64,000 bases of DNA from Flabesymbios commensalis (GCA_964017125.1 OZ024908.1:66204873-66268872), one strand, 5' to 3'; numbered from the stretch's first letter, positions 22,181-33,150 are shown. Made by a program: numbers and translations. Notes: a model not told the origin generated them from the sequence alone.

Positions 22181-22266
22181 AAAAGCTTTATTATTAAATA
22201 AAGTATACATATATTTACACTGGAAAACATCTCAACGTTTGAGTAAATTTCTATCTCTATATGCAT

Positions 22267-22378
22267 GGTACCGGGTAAAACATGAGAAATTGAGCCAACA
22301 TTGTTTAAATGCTGGTTCACCGTCTACGATGCTGCAGTATTAAAACAACATTGGGCTAAAGCCTCGTGCTCACTGGGT
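22267..22378. mobile_element. Hairpin element, family G (diverged)
   Basis: ccgggtaaaacatgag at the left and ctcgtgctcactggg at the right, with gagccaacattgtttaaatg pairing to attaaaacaacattgggct. Centre ccgtctacgatgctg. Confidence 0.65.
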
Positions 22379-22379
22379 G

Positions 22380-23275
22380 ATCACAACTGCGGAGCCTTTC
22401 GGTCGATACATTTGAACCCAGATGTTGTTCTCAATATGTTCAAGGAATATTTATTCCTTGATATGTTGTGCTTCTTATAGCTAAATAATTCGTGATAAAA
22501 ATAGCATGAAGAAACAAGAGTGAAAATTATGTATGCACGGTACGATGGTGATATAACAACCATAATACGCCATAATTTACCACTCACAACATTAGATTAA
22601 CCCTTGTGCTGCTAGGCCCGTATAATATATGAGGTATCAAGCATGTGCCAAGCCAAATTAAAGGCCACTGAAAAAATGTTTGTGATAGATATTCAGCTAA
22701 TCAAATATGTAGATTTTCACAAATAAACTAATGTTTTCGTTATTTGAAGCAGAAAATTGGGTCAGCAATTCCAGCTTCAAATAACAGAAAATTAGAAACA
22801 AACAGTTAAGCAGTAGCCTACAGGATTTAAGATAAGCGACCGTGGGGAGTAAATGGTTAACTTATGGCGGTGCGTATGAGTGGCGCGGGGCGTGCGCGTG
22901 CATGGTCCCCGACAAAACAGAAAAACCACAACAATTGATGAGCAAACACACCCGCTTTCTCTACCCAAGGCCTGACAGACAAATCAAATTGAATATAGAA
23001 TTCACATCAATATTTAAATCACTTATTTAAATCATGCATTGATGTAGATGGAAAGGTGTCTGATTAAGTCTAAAAGTGTCAATGATCTCAGCTATTACAT
23101 CAGGTATTAAGTCTAGATTTTCGTAATAATCTATGGGAAACAACATTATTCTGTGATAAACCTCTCAATTTTTTGTTTATTTTTAACCGCAGTGGTTCAT
23201 GTAATTTTTAGACGAATTCATTAATTGGTCGTATGTGTTATTCACAACTCTCTGTTATCAAATAAATAATAAACG
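22380..23275. other. No recognised feature
   Basis: AT-rich intron DNA. A repeat of 'gcttcaaataacagaaaatt' and its near-complement 'gttatttgaagcagaaaatt' (22738-22795) forms a short imperfect palindrome. Nothing else recognised. Confidence 0.5.
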
Positions 23276-23400
23276 ATGCACCTGAGAGCACAGCGCGCAG
23301 CTGGATACCAACTGGCCGCAGCACGTCTTCCTGGCATCTCTGAGAGTACAGAGCGCAGAGGGTTACCAACTGGCTGCGGCTCGTCTTCATGGCATTGTGC
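23276..23400 (+). repeat. Two-copy GC-rich tandem duplication (~63 bp)
   Basis: gagagcacagcgcgcagctg...accaactggccgcagcacgtcttcctggcat is repeated as gagagtacagagcgcagagg...accaactggctgcggctcgtcttcatggcat. GC content is well above the surroundings. Confidence 0.7.
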
Positions 23401-23542
23401 TACAGTCACCAGGGAATCACCCTGTCGTCGTTGCCATGGTAACGGAGGCGGGATGGGGTTAGGAGTCAGGAGGGGACAGTCAATATTCCGTGACCTCAGT
23501 ACAGCGGCCAGGTATAAACGACTCGCTGCAGGGGGTCCGTAA

Positions 23543-23645
23543 TAAACAACATATACTCACCCAATGCTGGGTTGATGTTGGGTGAGCGTCTTCGACGCTG
23601 CCCCAACATCAACCCAGCATTGGGTGAGCGGATGTTGTTTACTGG
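23543..23645. mobile_element. Hairpin element, family G
   Basis: taaacaacatatactcaccc and aatgctgggttgatgttgg pair with the mirrored right half ending gttgtttactggg. The centre is agcgtcttcgacgctg. One of the best-preserved stems of the family. Confidence 0.85.
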
Positions 23646-24414
23646 GAGATGGGATGCCAGGGATGACACAGTTCATTCTATAAATCTTTGTATTTTCACC
23701 GCGTGAAACTATAACTTGTCTTCTGAATGACCAGCCAGATAGGGCACAGACTTGTAACTGAGCTCAAGGCCTGTGGCCTACTGCTCTGCAAAGTCAAAAT
23801 TCACGGCCCGTGTGTGTGGAATCCCTGGTTTGCTGAACTTTCATTCAACGTAATTGTATTTATAATATTGTGCTTCAAGATGTTCAGCAGGGCCGGTCTT
23901 CTAGTACAAGTTACGTTATATATCGTAGACTTCGGATTAGTCGAGATGGCCAGATATGGAGCGGTGCACATGCCATTGGACAAGAATATGACATGTCATT
24001 CTGGTTTTAATATGTCGCCATATAGAAACAGAGTAAACACAGCCACTAAAACCACATTCATGCACCTATAATAGGCCCACTCACAAAATGTTTTTAGATT
24101 TTATTTCTCAAAGGGACCCCTTGGGATGAGACATTTTCAATGTTGTCAATTTTGAAAATTTAATTTATATAAAGCTATATAGCCTACTGATCTTAACTGA
24201 AAATACGAAAAAGCCAAAAATAATTTTAAAGCACCGAAAAAGAGTGAAATAGTTGTATTTCCAGGTCGTATATTGCCATGTAAACAAAACAAATCAGCAA
24301 TATTCAGCACTTTCCATCACATATTCCCACGTATCAGACGGTAAGATCAGAGCATTCGCCGCTAATTGGTGTCTTATAGTCAGGACACGAGAGGACAGAC
24401 CAGCAGCACTGATT

Positions 24415-24475
24415 GTCTAGACAACGCTGGGCCGATGCTATCAGCATGTGGCCCAATGCTGTGAAAACACTTAAT
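24415..24475. mobile_element. Family G remnant
   Basis: Only the core is left: acgctgggccgatgctatca and catgtggcccaatgctgtg. Ends are not recognisable. Confidence 0.35.
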
Positions 24476-24885
24476 CGTCCTTCAGGTATACAAATAGTTT
24501 GTTTGGGTTACTTCTCGTTTCATAGTAATGTTGATTAAAAATATTTGTAAAAATACGAAAATTCTAAAAAAAATAAAAACATGATCCGTGGGATACACTA
24601 CTTCAGTACGGAATTAAAAACGAAAATTGATGTCATCCCAAGGGGCTGCTTTAAGTTTTGAGGGCTAAGTGCATGCATGACTGATTAGGCAGTTTATTTG
24701 GCAATATCAATATGTCTCATAGTGCAAAACTGAATTCTGCGGGGTGGGGGTGCAAGGCACAGACTTTAATCTTCAGGGCTCATCTCTCTAAAAAGCAAAA
24801 CTTTTATGTTATTATCTTACCTTCCTCTTTTTTCCATTAGAAAAGTTACCACTCACAACAAGATTTTAATGGAAATAACAGAAAG

Positions 24886-25137
24886 TTAACCCTTTCAGGC
24901 CTGAATTTACCATTGTCATCTTCATCCACTACAAGCCGCGAATTGCTGTCGCAATTCCAGACTTGCAGTGGATGAAGATGATTTGATGTGGTTTAAAAAT
25001 TAAGGAAAATTGCCATGTATTGGTAAACCAATTTCATGGAAATTTTTGTTCTAAAACCCTTGTTTGTAGGGAAATTAAGTCTGTTTTCAGAGATGTAAAA
25101 TGATGATTTAATGCATCGTGAGGGCTTAAAGGGTTAA
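24886..25137 (+). mobile_element. TTAA hairpin element, family C
   Basis: 252 bp from TTAACCCTTTCAGGCCTG to ggcttaaagggTTAA. The subterminal hairpin (24924-24985) is catcttcatccactacaagc / cttgcagtggatgaagatg around gcgaattgctgtcgcaattc. The rest matches 38235-38483 and 46254-46505. Confidence 0.92.
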
Positions 25138-25245
25138 GATAAGATCAAAGTTAGGATTTTTACTGAAATGGCAGGCCCCCAACTATAAGATGCGATGATG
25201 TCCAGCTTTGAATGTATTAAATGACTGTTTTGGTCAACCATGATG

Positions 25246-25490
25246 TTAACCCTTTAACCGCCGGTGCCGCATATATTCGGGTTTTCATTTTTTATTAGCA
25301 CATAAGGTACCACATTTTAAATATGTTATAGATAAAATGTGACATCAACCTTCAAGATTTGAAAAGAGTTGACCTCCATTTTGTCAAATTTGAATAATTT
25401 TCACTCACTTGAAGTTGTGGATCGCGTCAGCGAGACACAACTTCAAGTGGGTGAAAATTCAAACTGAATAATTTGGCGGTTTAAGGGTTA
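25246..25490 (+). mobile_element. TTAA hairpin element, family A (reference copy)
   Basis: 245 bp. TTAACCCTTTAACCGCC at the left, then tgccgcatatattcgggttt, gacctccattttgtcaaat, the subterminal stem cacttgaagttgtg/cacaacttcaagtg (25407-25449) around gatcgcgtcagcgaga, and ggcggtttaagggTTAG at the right. No coding capacity. TTAA flanks and CCCTTT/AAAGGG ends point to a piggyBac-type MITE. Confidence 0.93.
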
Positions 25491-25589
25491 GCATGGTCAA
25501 CAATCTCTCTGACACTTAAGCTACACGTACTTCCTTCAAAATGTAGGATAGCAGATAGTTTGCTATCTCGTCTGTGCTTGAAATGATAA

Positions 25590-26060
25590 TGAAATGAGTG
25601 TCTAGGTGGTTGTGGGCTAACCGTTTTTTTTTCTGTTGCCTGCACTTGGTTCTCGATAAAATAATTGTTTATGTGGTTTTGGGGCAGATCGTTTTTTCTC
25701 TTGCCTGCACTTGGTTTTCTATGGAATTAGTGTCTAGGTGGCTGGGGCTGGTTTTTTTCTGTTGCCTGCACTTGATTTTTTATGAAATCATTGTCTTTGT
25801 GCCTGTGGGCAGGACGTTTTTTCTGTCGCCTGTACCTGGTTCTCTATGAAATCAGTGTCAAAGTGATTGTGATTTTTCTGTTGCCTGTACTTGGTTTTCA
25901 ATGAAACGAGTGTCTAGGTGGTTTGGGTCAGCCAATTGTTTTGTGTTGCCTGTACGTTGTTTTCTATGAGATGAGTGTCTAGGTGGCTGTGTGGGCAGAC
26001 AGTTTACTGTCTCGTCTGTTCTTGGTCTGCCTGGACATACAAGTCTACATGTTTGAGTAG
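25590..26060 (+). repeat. ~60-66-bp minisatellite, about seven units
   Basis: Units contain gtgtctaggtgg(t/c)tg, a T-run, ctgttgcctg(c/t)acttgg and tctatgaaat. The first motif falls near 25600, 25665, 25732, 25792, 25853, 25910 and 25974. Copies are diverged, so the array is old. Confidence 0.88.
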
Positions 26061-26312
26061 CAGACAGTTTCTCTGCCTCGCCTTTTCGCCCTCTGTGGGT
26101 TTACCTTGTGCTTACACACAGCGCCAGGCCCTGACTACTGTGACGTGTTCTAATTACGCAGGTGATCAGCTTTGATGAGATGCCGGTGTTTTCTCACCTT
26201 TATAAATCAGGACCGCCTCCCGGTTCAAGGTTTGTCTCCTGAAGAAGGAAGGGCGAGAGAGGCAGGGAGAGGTCCAGCCACCAGGCCAGTGAATGATTGA
26301 TGGTCAGAGCTG

Positions 26313-26420
26313 CCCATAAACACGAGACATTGAACCAATGCTTGGTAGATGTTGGGCCAGCGTCGTAGACGATGGGCCGGCATCTACCAAGCATTGGTTC
26401 AATGTCTCGTGTTTACTGGG
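26313..26420. mobile_element. Hairpin element, family G
   Basis: Almost perfect 108-bp palindrome: cccataaacacgagacattg on the left and caatgtctcgtgtttactgg on the right, centre gccagcgtcgtagacgatgg. Confidence 0.92.
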
Positions 26421-26438
26421 TGTGCTCCACACCGTGAT

Positions 26439-26546
26439 CCAGCAAACACGAGACGTCGAGCCACTGCTGGTTTATTGTTGGGCCAGCGTCGCAGACGCTG
26501 GACCAACATTAAACCAACATTGGCTCAACGTCTCGTGTTTACTGAG
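26439..26546. mobile_element. Hairpin element, family G, adjacent copy
   Basis: ccagcaaacacgagacgtcg pairs with cgtctcgtgtttactgagg, with centre ggccagcgtcgcagacgctgg. It lies only 19 bp from the previous copy but differs in sequence, so it is a separate insertion or an old duplicate. Confidence 0.88.
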
Positions 26547-26549
26547 GAG

Positions 26550-27585
26550 GGGGGGGGGCATAGCTGCCTCTAAGAATGAAAATCGGTCTAAACCGAGTAA
26601 TTGAGCAAAAATATATGTTCATTCCTGTACTCATGGTACTTGGAATATACAAGTCTACACATATCCACAGGATAACAGTATGACTAATACATGGTTTAGA
26701 GGCAGTTAAAGGCTTTAGTTTATTGGGATGTTAGAATAATTTCTTTCAGCAAAGACGGTTGAAGTCAGCTTCAGATACACGTATCTGCTGAATATAGCTT
26801 CTTTCTGGTTGGAATTAATAAAGTCAACAAAAAACCCTTTAGATTAGCTCCGGTCCCCTTAAAATAAGGCATTCACTTGCAGATATCCATAAAGATCTAG
26901 TATGTGAAAATAAATTATGAAATTATTTAAGCTGAACACTTAAGAGGCCTTTCATGACGAAAAGTGTTTAAGAAGTATAAACCCCACTCCTCTACAGGAA
27001 TTTAGCCAACCATGTAGGCCAACTCATGCGTTTCTAATTTTAATACATCTTAAGGCGTGAGTTGTTGCCGCAATTTCTAGCAGTAGATTGTGACAATGTT
27101 AAAAAGCTATATTTTATGGAGTTATTTTTCTTCGTCACTATGGACATTTAACTACCCCTGCCCTGATGAAGTATGAGTTACTATTTTTCAATTATTTGAA
27201 GCTCGAATTTCCATCTTCAAATTACGAAACCTGATATATTGTGTAGAATAGTCACCTGCAAGCAGTGTAATTTAACATATTAAATGATCTGACTTACTGA
27301 CTCACTAAACGACTGACTGACTGACTGACAACATTTAAGCACATGAAGATCCAATTGAATTGAGAGAGCTCTTGAGTATGATGAGATGCGAGTTATATTA
27401 TCCCGGACAAAGCGATCGAACAAAATTATGATCTGTGGGTGAGCAGGCTACCTCTCGGTCAGGGAGGCTCACCACACCTCACCAAACACCCATCAGATCA
27501 TGGAGATCTCTACTATCTCCGTGATCTGATCTATGGTTAGAACATGAATTGACGATTTGGTCTGTATTGTACATGTGTGTACAGT
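26550..27585. other. No recognised feature except a short (GACT)n run
   Basis: Mostly AT-rich intron DNA. A (ctga)n run of about five units lies at 27307-27328, and an imperfect palindrome (catcagatcatggagatctc / gagat...ccgtgatctgatc) at 27490-27527. Confidence 0.5.
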
Positions 27586-27688
27586 CCCAGCAAAACACAA
27601 AGCATTCGTATAACATTTGTACAATGTTGGGCCAACGTCGAAGACGTTGAGCCGACGTTGTACAGATGTTATGCAAATGTTTGCTGGG
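27586..27688. mobile_element. Hairpin element, family G
   Basis: cccagcaaaacacaaagcat and acaatgttgggccaacgtcg pair across cgaagacgttg with the right half ending caaatgtttgctggg. Confidence 0.85.
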
Positions 27689-27759
27689 TATGTTCTTTGT
27701 TGTGTTGCAGGCTTAAATAGAATGTATGAACTTTAGAACTTTATATGGCTATTAAGCAC

Positions 27760-28195
27760 ATACCAGTAAAACTCAAAAGTTCTTTTTCACGAACTTTCCG
27801 AACCATAAAAGACAACCAACCTGCATATCTGGCTGACTTACTTGTTCGGCCAAAATGCTCAAAATATCTACGCTCCACAAATCCAAATAGTTTGTTGTTC
27901 CCCGTATAAAATCCAAGACTGGGTCAAGAGCTCCATATCTGGCCCATCCTTATGGAACACCCGGCCTTTGCCCATACGTAATGCCCAAACAATTTTAACA
28001 TGCCGGAAATTGCTCAAATCCCACCTATTTGATTTGACATTACCACCCTAGTTCCTCGATAGCCCGGCTCCCTGTTGACAAACCTGCTTTGGCCAGGATT
28101 ATGACACATAATCATGCTAAGGCTTTTTGCGCCTCTGAGTTCGTTCCGCTGAGGATATATGCGCTATAGAAGTTGTATTGATTGATTGATTAATT
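27760..28195 (+). mobile_element. CR1/L2-like LINE, 3' end
   Basis: Decayed reverse-transcriptase C-terminus on the plus strand: DNQPAYLADLLVRP, then YLRSTNPNSLL, then LWNTRPLPIRNAQT and CRKLLKSHLFDL, all typical of CR1/L2/Rex-type elements. The 3' tail holds gcctctgagttcgttccgct, gcgctatagaagttg and a terminal (attg)n microsatellite. Upstream coding parts are missing (5' truncation), and the frame is interrupted. It lies in the otp intron, opposite to otp transcription. Confidence 0.85.
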
Positions 28196-28257
28196 GGACA
28201 ATAGACAATAGACAATATTGGTTGGAGTGTTCACGTGTAAACAACTTCTCAATGCTT

Positions 28258-28282
28258 GGGGGGGGGGGGGGAGGGGGGGGGG
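28258..28282 (+). repeat. Poly-G tract
   Basis: About 24 of 25 bases are G, interrupted by one A. Confidence 0.95.
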
Positions 28283-28296
28283 CGTCCAACGCGCAT

Positions 28297-28405
28297 CCCA
28301 ACAAACACAAGGCGTTGACCCAATGTTGTTTTAATGTTTGCCCACCGTCTACGACGCTGGGCCAGTATTAAAACAACATAGGGTCAACGTCTTGCCATTG
28401 TTGGT
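28297..28405. mobile_element. Hairpin element, family G
   Basis: cccaacaaacacaaggcgtt and gacccaatgttgttttaatg pair with attaaaacaacatagggtc and the right end. Centre accgtctacgacgctgg. Confidence 0.82.
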
Positions 28406-28768
28406 AATGGAAGATAATGATGCACATGGGCTGCCATGCCAGGGGAGGGGGCGCGGGATCTACACGAGGTGAATCATGGCACACTAATTAACCGTGCTAA
28501 TGTCGCCAGTTAATTACCAGAATAGGTTGCGTAGACGCTGCCGGGATACCGCCAGTGGCAGGCACGGAGTGACAATTCCCTGCTCGCCAGAATCACTTCC
28601 TGTTACATCTCTCACCTAGCTGATCAACCCCCACACTCGTCCCACCATGCAACGCCAAAACGTAAAATTCCCGGTTATTACACAATGCGCCGCCTGGTGA
28701 ATGTGGCCTACACTACCCCTCCACCTAGCGAGTGTGTCTGACAAAGACACTCCTAATGAAACACTGTT

Positions 28769-28876
28769 CCAGCAAACACAAAACATCTGTATAACATTTA
28801 AACAGCGCCGGCCCAACGTCTTCGACGTTGGTCCAGCATTGTATAAATGTTATACAACTGTTTTGCAATTGCTGGG
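28769..28876. mobile_element. Hairpin element, family G
   Basis: ccagcaaacacaaaacatct / tgttttgcaattgctggg, centre ccaacgtcttcgacgttgg. Confidence 0.85.
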
Positions 28877-28879
28877 ATC

Positions 28880-30055
28880 TCCGTCAAAATCTTCCTGCCA
28901 ACCTTTTCGTTGCCCAGTGTTAATTAGTTGCACCCCGCAGGTATTTTTTAATTCACATCAACAGAGATACTTTTTTACCAAAAATGTTACATTTTCAACG
29001 TTATGCAGTCAGCAAAGAAGGTGTGTTTTACACTTCTTCTTGCACATAGCATGTCATATATAATACATTAGCCTATATCTTTGAAATATATGATTGTGCA
29101 TAGCCCTGGGCCTAATTATATAGTCTATATTATCGTGGTAAGGTAACTGCGTTCTTGAAAAGTGAGCAGTTCACTGCTGTTTGCCTTTGCTCGCCATTAG
29201 AGTGTGTATAATCGTGGATGGGTCACATAGAAAATACGATATGTTGATTTATGTTAGCTCAATACGAGGACAGACAGACTCACAGACATTTTATTGACAG
29301 AAATAAAGTCAATCCAGATTTATTTGTCATAAGGTCACTTGTTTTAATTTCTCTGTTTTAGATCGGGAAAAATCCAAAATCTAATGAGAGAGGGCGGAAA
29401 AAAACATTTAAGAAAAAAAAACATTGAACCTATTTTTGGAAAAGTTAATGAGGGTGACGAAATAAAAAAAAACATTGGACATATTTCTGGAAAAGTCAAT
29501 GAGGGCGACGAAATGAAAAATACTTTTGACCTATTTTAAAAAAAGTTAATAAGGGCGACAAAAAAAAAAAAAAAAAGCAAAAACAAAACATAGCTGGAGA
29601 AATATTTTTTATCTCTCGAAATGAACTTGTTTTTCTTGGAATGTTTTTTTTATCTCCCGAAATTGACTGTTTTTGTTTGGAAATCGGCAACAATCTAATG
29701 CGCGCGCTGGGCAGAAAAAAACACATGTTTTTTTTTTGGTAATGCGCGGCCTAAATCTAATGCGCGCGCTCATCTAAGACAGAGAAAAAAAACATACTGG
29801 CCTAAAGGGTGTGTCGTATAATCTACAACGCTGACCCATCAACAGTGTTAAAATGGAATGAACGAGTGTCACACTCCACATTCATTTATTTATGTTTCAC
29901 GTCTACATTTTTTTTTACATCAATTGAAAGACGTTAAGAATGTACCGCATAGCAAATTAAAATCGGACATCGGGTGGAGGAAAATATGCGAAAAAATCTA
30001 GAAAAACAATGTATCAACACGAAAATAACAAATTATTATTTCAAGAACGTTAACA
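28880..30055. other. AT-rich intron with degenerate A-run repeats
   Basis: At 29370-29790 a loose repeat of aaaaaaacattg(a/g)ac(c/a)tattt and 'gagggcgacgaaat' recurs about four times, with long A and T runs and 'taatgcgcgcgct' twice (29697, 29758). It looks like decayed short tandem repeats. No gene. Confidence 0.5.
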
Positions 30056-30301
30056 TTAACCTTTTAACAGCCAAATTATTCAATCTGACTTTTCACTCGC
30101 TTGAAGTTGTGTCTCGCTGACGCGATCCACAACTTCAAGTGAATGAAAATTATTCAGATTTGACAAAATGGAGGTCAACTGTTTTCAAATATTGCTGATT
30201 GATGTCACATTTTATCTTTAACATGTTCAAAATGTGGTACATAATGTGCTAATAAAAAATGAAAAGCCGAATATATGCGGCACCGGCGGTTAAAGGGTTA
30301 A
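30056..30301 (-). mobile_element. TTAA hairpin element, family A
   Basis: 246 bp with TTAA at both ends: TTAACCTTTTAACAGCC ... ccggcggttaaagggTTAA. Stem at 30098-30141. Orientation reversed relative to 25246-25490. Inside the otp intron. Confidence 0.93.
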
Positions 30302-30414
30302 GCACTGCACATACATAAAAATAACCTGATACCGATCCAATGCTGGCGAGCCAGCACGAGCCAGGTGCTTCACCTTTGCTGGGACATCGCAAACGCACAG
30401 CTTAATACATTTTT

Positions 30415-30593
30415 GATACCCAAATGCTCTGTCCTTGACAATATTTTTCAAAATATATCTAACGTTACGATGTCGGCCCGGAGTTGGACGAAGCGCGAAC
30501 AAATTTTGTTCATGCTTCGCTCTACTACGGGCCGACATAGTTCATGTATTTTGAAAAAATATATTGTCAAGGACTGAACATTTGATGGGTATC
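30415..30593. repeat. 179-bp palindrome with a structured centre
   Basis: gatacccaaatgctctgtcc on the left pairs with ggactgaacatttgatgggt on the right, and ttgacaatatttttcaaaat with attttgaaaaaatatattgt. The centre is tcggcccggag...ctactacgggccga around gcgcgaacaaattttgttc. It is not a member of families A-G. Confidence 0.85.
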
Positions 30594-30798
30594 ATTCTTC
30601 TTCCTCAGGTTTTTCGACCAATGAGTGGGTCTTGATACGAACCCAATGGTGGGAAATATTTCACGTCACGTGGTTGTGTGATGAAAGCAGTCATTTCGTT
30701 GGTGTCGGGCACGATACTTGGCCGGTTCTCCGCATTTATGGTTGTACAGAAACAGCCCAAATCAAAGTCCCGCGGTTAATTTGTGCAACGGCAATAAG

Positions 30799-31174
30799 TT
30801 AAAGGGACTGGCCCAGGCAAAAATCATAAAAAAATCGGTGGTTTTATTTTGGCTTCTTTATATGACCATATGATCTAAACATGTCCATAGACTAGAACCG
30901 CAAAAGTTTTTCAATTTTTCTGCTGCGCATTCACCAGTTAGCCCTAGATTTTGAGACGAAATTCCCGTATCTCTAATTTTTGACATGGTTGTCAAAAATT
31001 AGAAATCAGGAATTTCGTCTCTATATCTAGCCTAACTGGTGAATGCGCAGCACAAAAAATAAAATAAAATTGCAGTTCTAGTCTATGGACATGTTTAGAT
31101 CATATGGTCATATAAAGAAGCCAAAATAAAATCACCGATTTTTTAGGGATTTTGGCCTTGGCCAGTCCCTTTAA
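30799..31174. mobile_element. 376-bp TTAA palindrome, family F
   Basis: From TTAAAGGGACTGGCC to ggccagtcccttTAA. The two halves are complementary over almost the whole length (for example tatgaccatatgatctaaac / gtttagatcatatggtcata), with only a short loop at aatttttgacatggttgtca. The second copy is at 48443-48815. A transcript would fold into one hairpin of about 185 bp. No coding capacity. Confidence 0.95.
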
Positions 31175-31247
31175 CACTTTCAGTGCTGCAGGGATCATTT
31201 GTGACGTCAGTATGTCTAAAAGTCGCTCCCCGCACTGAAAGGGTTAC
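31171..31247. mobile_element. Short family B derivative sharing a TTAA with family F
   Basis: 77 bp: TTAACACTTTCAGTGCTGC ... ccgcactgaaagggTTAC. It keeps the B-type terminal stem (tgacgtcagtatg, agtcgctccccgcactgaaa) and lacks the body. Its left TTAA is the right TTAA of the family F element. Confidence 0.8.
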
Positions 31248-31251
31248 AATA

Positions 31252-31487
31252 TAAACCCTTAAAGCGCGGAATTAGATAATTTAATTTTTCACTCACTTGA
31301 AGTTGTGTCTCGCTACAGCGACACACAACTTCATGTGGATGAAAATCACTCAAATTTCTTTTATTTGAGACCAAACATTTGCAAATTTGATGCTTGAAAA
31401 CCTATTTAATTCCCGATAAATGTGATGTAACCATCTCGAAAACATATTAAAAACGACTATAGTCGTGCTTAGTGATGTAAGGGTTAA
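31252..31487 (+). mobile_element. TTAA hairpin element, family D
   Basis: Left aacccttaaagcgcgg, stem cacttgaagttgtg / cacaacttcatgtg at 31295-31339 around tctcgctacagcgaca, body gagaccaaacatttgc, and right end gatgtaagggTTAA. The A and D families share the same stem arms but have different bodies. Confidence 0.9.
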
Positions 31488-31731
31488 CCCTTTAATCGCC
31501 GATGCCGCATATATTCGGGTTTTAATTTTTTTTATTAGCACATTAAGTACCACATTTTAAATATGTTAAAGATAAAATGTGACATCAACCAGCAAGGTTT
31601 GAAAAGAGTTGACCTCCATTTTGTCAAATCTCAATAATTTTCACTGACTTGAAGTTGTGGATCGCGTCAGCGAGACACAACTTGAAGTGGGTGAAAATTC
31701 AAATTGAATAAATTGGAGGTTAAAGGGTTAA
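31484..31731 (+). mobile_element. TTAA hairpin element, family A, sharing a TTAA with D
   Basis: TTAACCCTTTAATCGCC ... ggttaaagggTTAA, stem at 31650-31693. Its left TTAA is the right TTAA of the D element, completing a run F-B-D-A with no unrelated DNA other than about 5 bp between B and D. Confidence 0.93.
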
Positions 31732-31845
31732 GACTGGGCGTAGGTAGTAAAAGAAGCAAAAAGAACTAACAGTTAACTGCATGTGAACCATTTAATATGA
31801 CATTTTACAAGAATAATTGAATAATTTCATCACTGTGTATACGTC

Positions 31846-31869
31846 CACCCCCCCCCCCCCCCCCCCCCC
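31846..31869 (+). repeat. Poly-C tract
   Basis: About 23 consecutive C residues. The opposite strand is a G-run. Confidence 0.95.
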
Positions 31870-32734
31870 GCGTCCGCAGCTTGATCTGGCAGATACGAGG
31901 GCATCCTGACACTTCACATTCTGATCCAGATCTGAGGACGCTTGGAGGACGCTCCCTGCCAGCGGATGTCTCCCTCCCACCCTTAGAGTGCTCACTCGCC
32001 CTGTTGATTCTTCGCCATTTAAAGCAGGAATTGCTAACGCACTTATTGCCAGCTTTAACTGACGAAAATTATTTCCACTTATGCACAATTGTATTATTCG
32101 ATTAGCGGAGCATCCACCACGAAAACATTACAAAATTTAGCGGTATTTCATTGGGGTTAAAACTTTCTTTAAACTATGCATATTTGGATCTACCACGACA
32201 AAGGTAAATGATGAATAGCAGCCTTCTATTCAATGATAGACTGTCAGCTTTTAATCCTTCAATTTCGTTAAATTCATATATCCCAACTGCTAAATAAGAA
32301 AAATAAACTTGGTGAAGAACAGTATACTACTTTTATTATTTTTATCATATTTATTATTTTTATGTTTTCCATCTGGTAGCCATGTAGTTAAAATATAAAA
32401 ATATATATTTTGAATAGACATGATCTGTCTATTTAAAATAAAACTTTATATTTAGTTGTAACGTTAAATTTCGAAGAATATCAAAACACTACAAAATCCG
32501 CTCTTTACAAGGACAATGATTTTTGAGTTTTGTCTGGTTCTTTAAATTTTTTGATCTGTGCAGGTTTTGTCAGACGGGATTTCTCCCTGAGTTTTCATCC
32601 AATCAACATGGAATTTGGAAACTTTATTCCTAGAGTAGTCAGGTATTCTGTTATGACTTTTCTAAGTCATCCAGCATGTTCTTCTAGATTCATCCAGTAT
32701 TTTCTTGATCATCAAGCTGTTCTTCAAATGCTAA
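31870..32734. other. No recognised feature
   Basis: AT-rich intron DNA. No repeat family or coding segment recognised. Confidence 0.5.
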
Positions 32735-32795
32735 AGGTATTATTCTGCTCACTTGAGAAGAGAGCAGATACTGCCTTTTGGCTTGCACAGCAATA
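32735..32795. mobile_element. Half of a family E palindrome
   Basis: Contains ctgctcacttgagaagagag and gcagatactgccttttggct, but the left outer arm is missing. Confidence 0.55.
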
Positions 32796-32799
32796 GGCC

Positions 32800-33150
32800 T
32801 ATAATAGGGTCCAATGCTGGTTCAATGATGTACATGTCGGGTGATTCTCCATTCATTGCTTGAATAAAAAAAGAGGGTGAACAGGGTCCCCCTATGTGCA
32901 GACAGACTCCACCCTTCAGTGTTTAGATTTTTTATAATAAAAATACATTTATCCAATGTTTCAATTCCGGGCCAGCGTCGCAGACAGTGGCCCCAGTATT
33001 GAACCGAATATTGTGTTATATGTTATACAATTAAAATAACAGTTGCAATTCTATTCAAACACAAAACGTTGAATCAATGTTGTTTTAATGTCGGGGATAG
33101 TGATACCACTTTAGGTCAGCAGAAAGAAAAGTCAATGTGTGTACTGGGTA
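32800..33150. mobile_element. Two degenerate family G remnants
   Basis: Around 32930-33005, tccaatgtttcaattccggg and gccagcgtcgcagacagtgg match the G core. Around 33058-33150, acacaaaacgttgaatcaat followed by gttgttttaatgtcgggg keeps one arm only. Confidence 0.5.
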
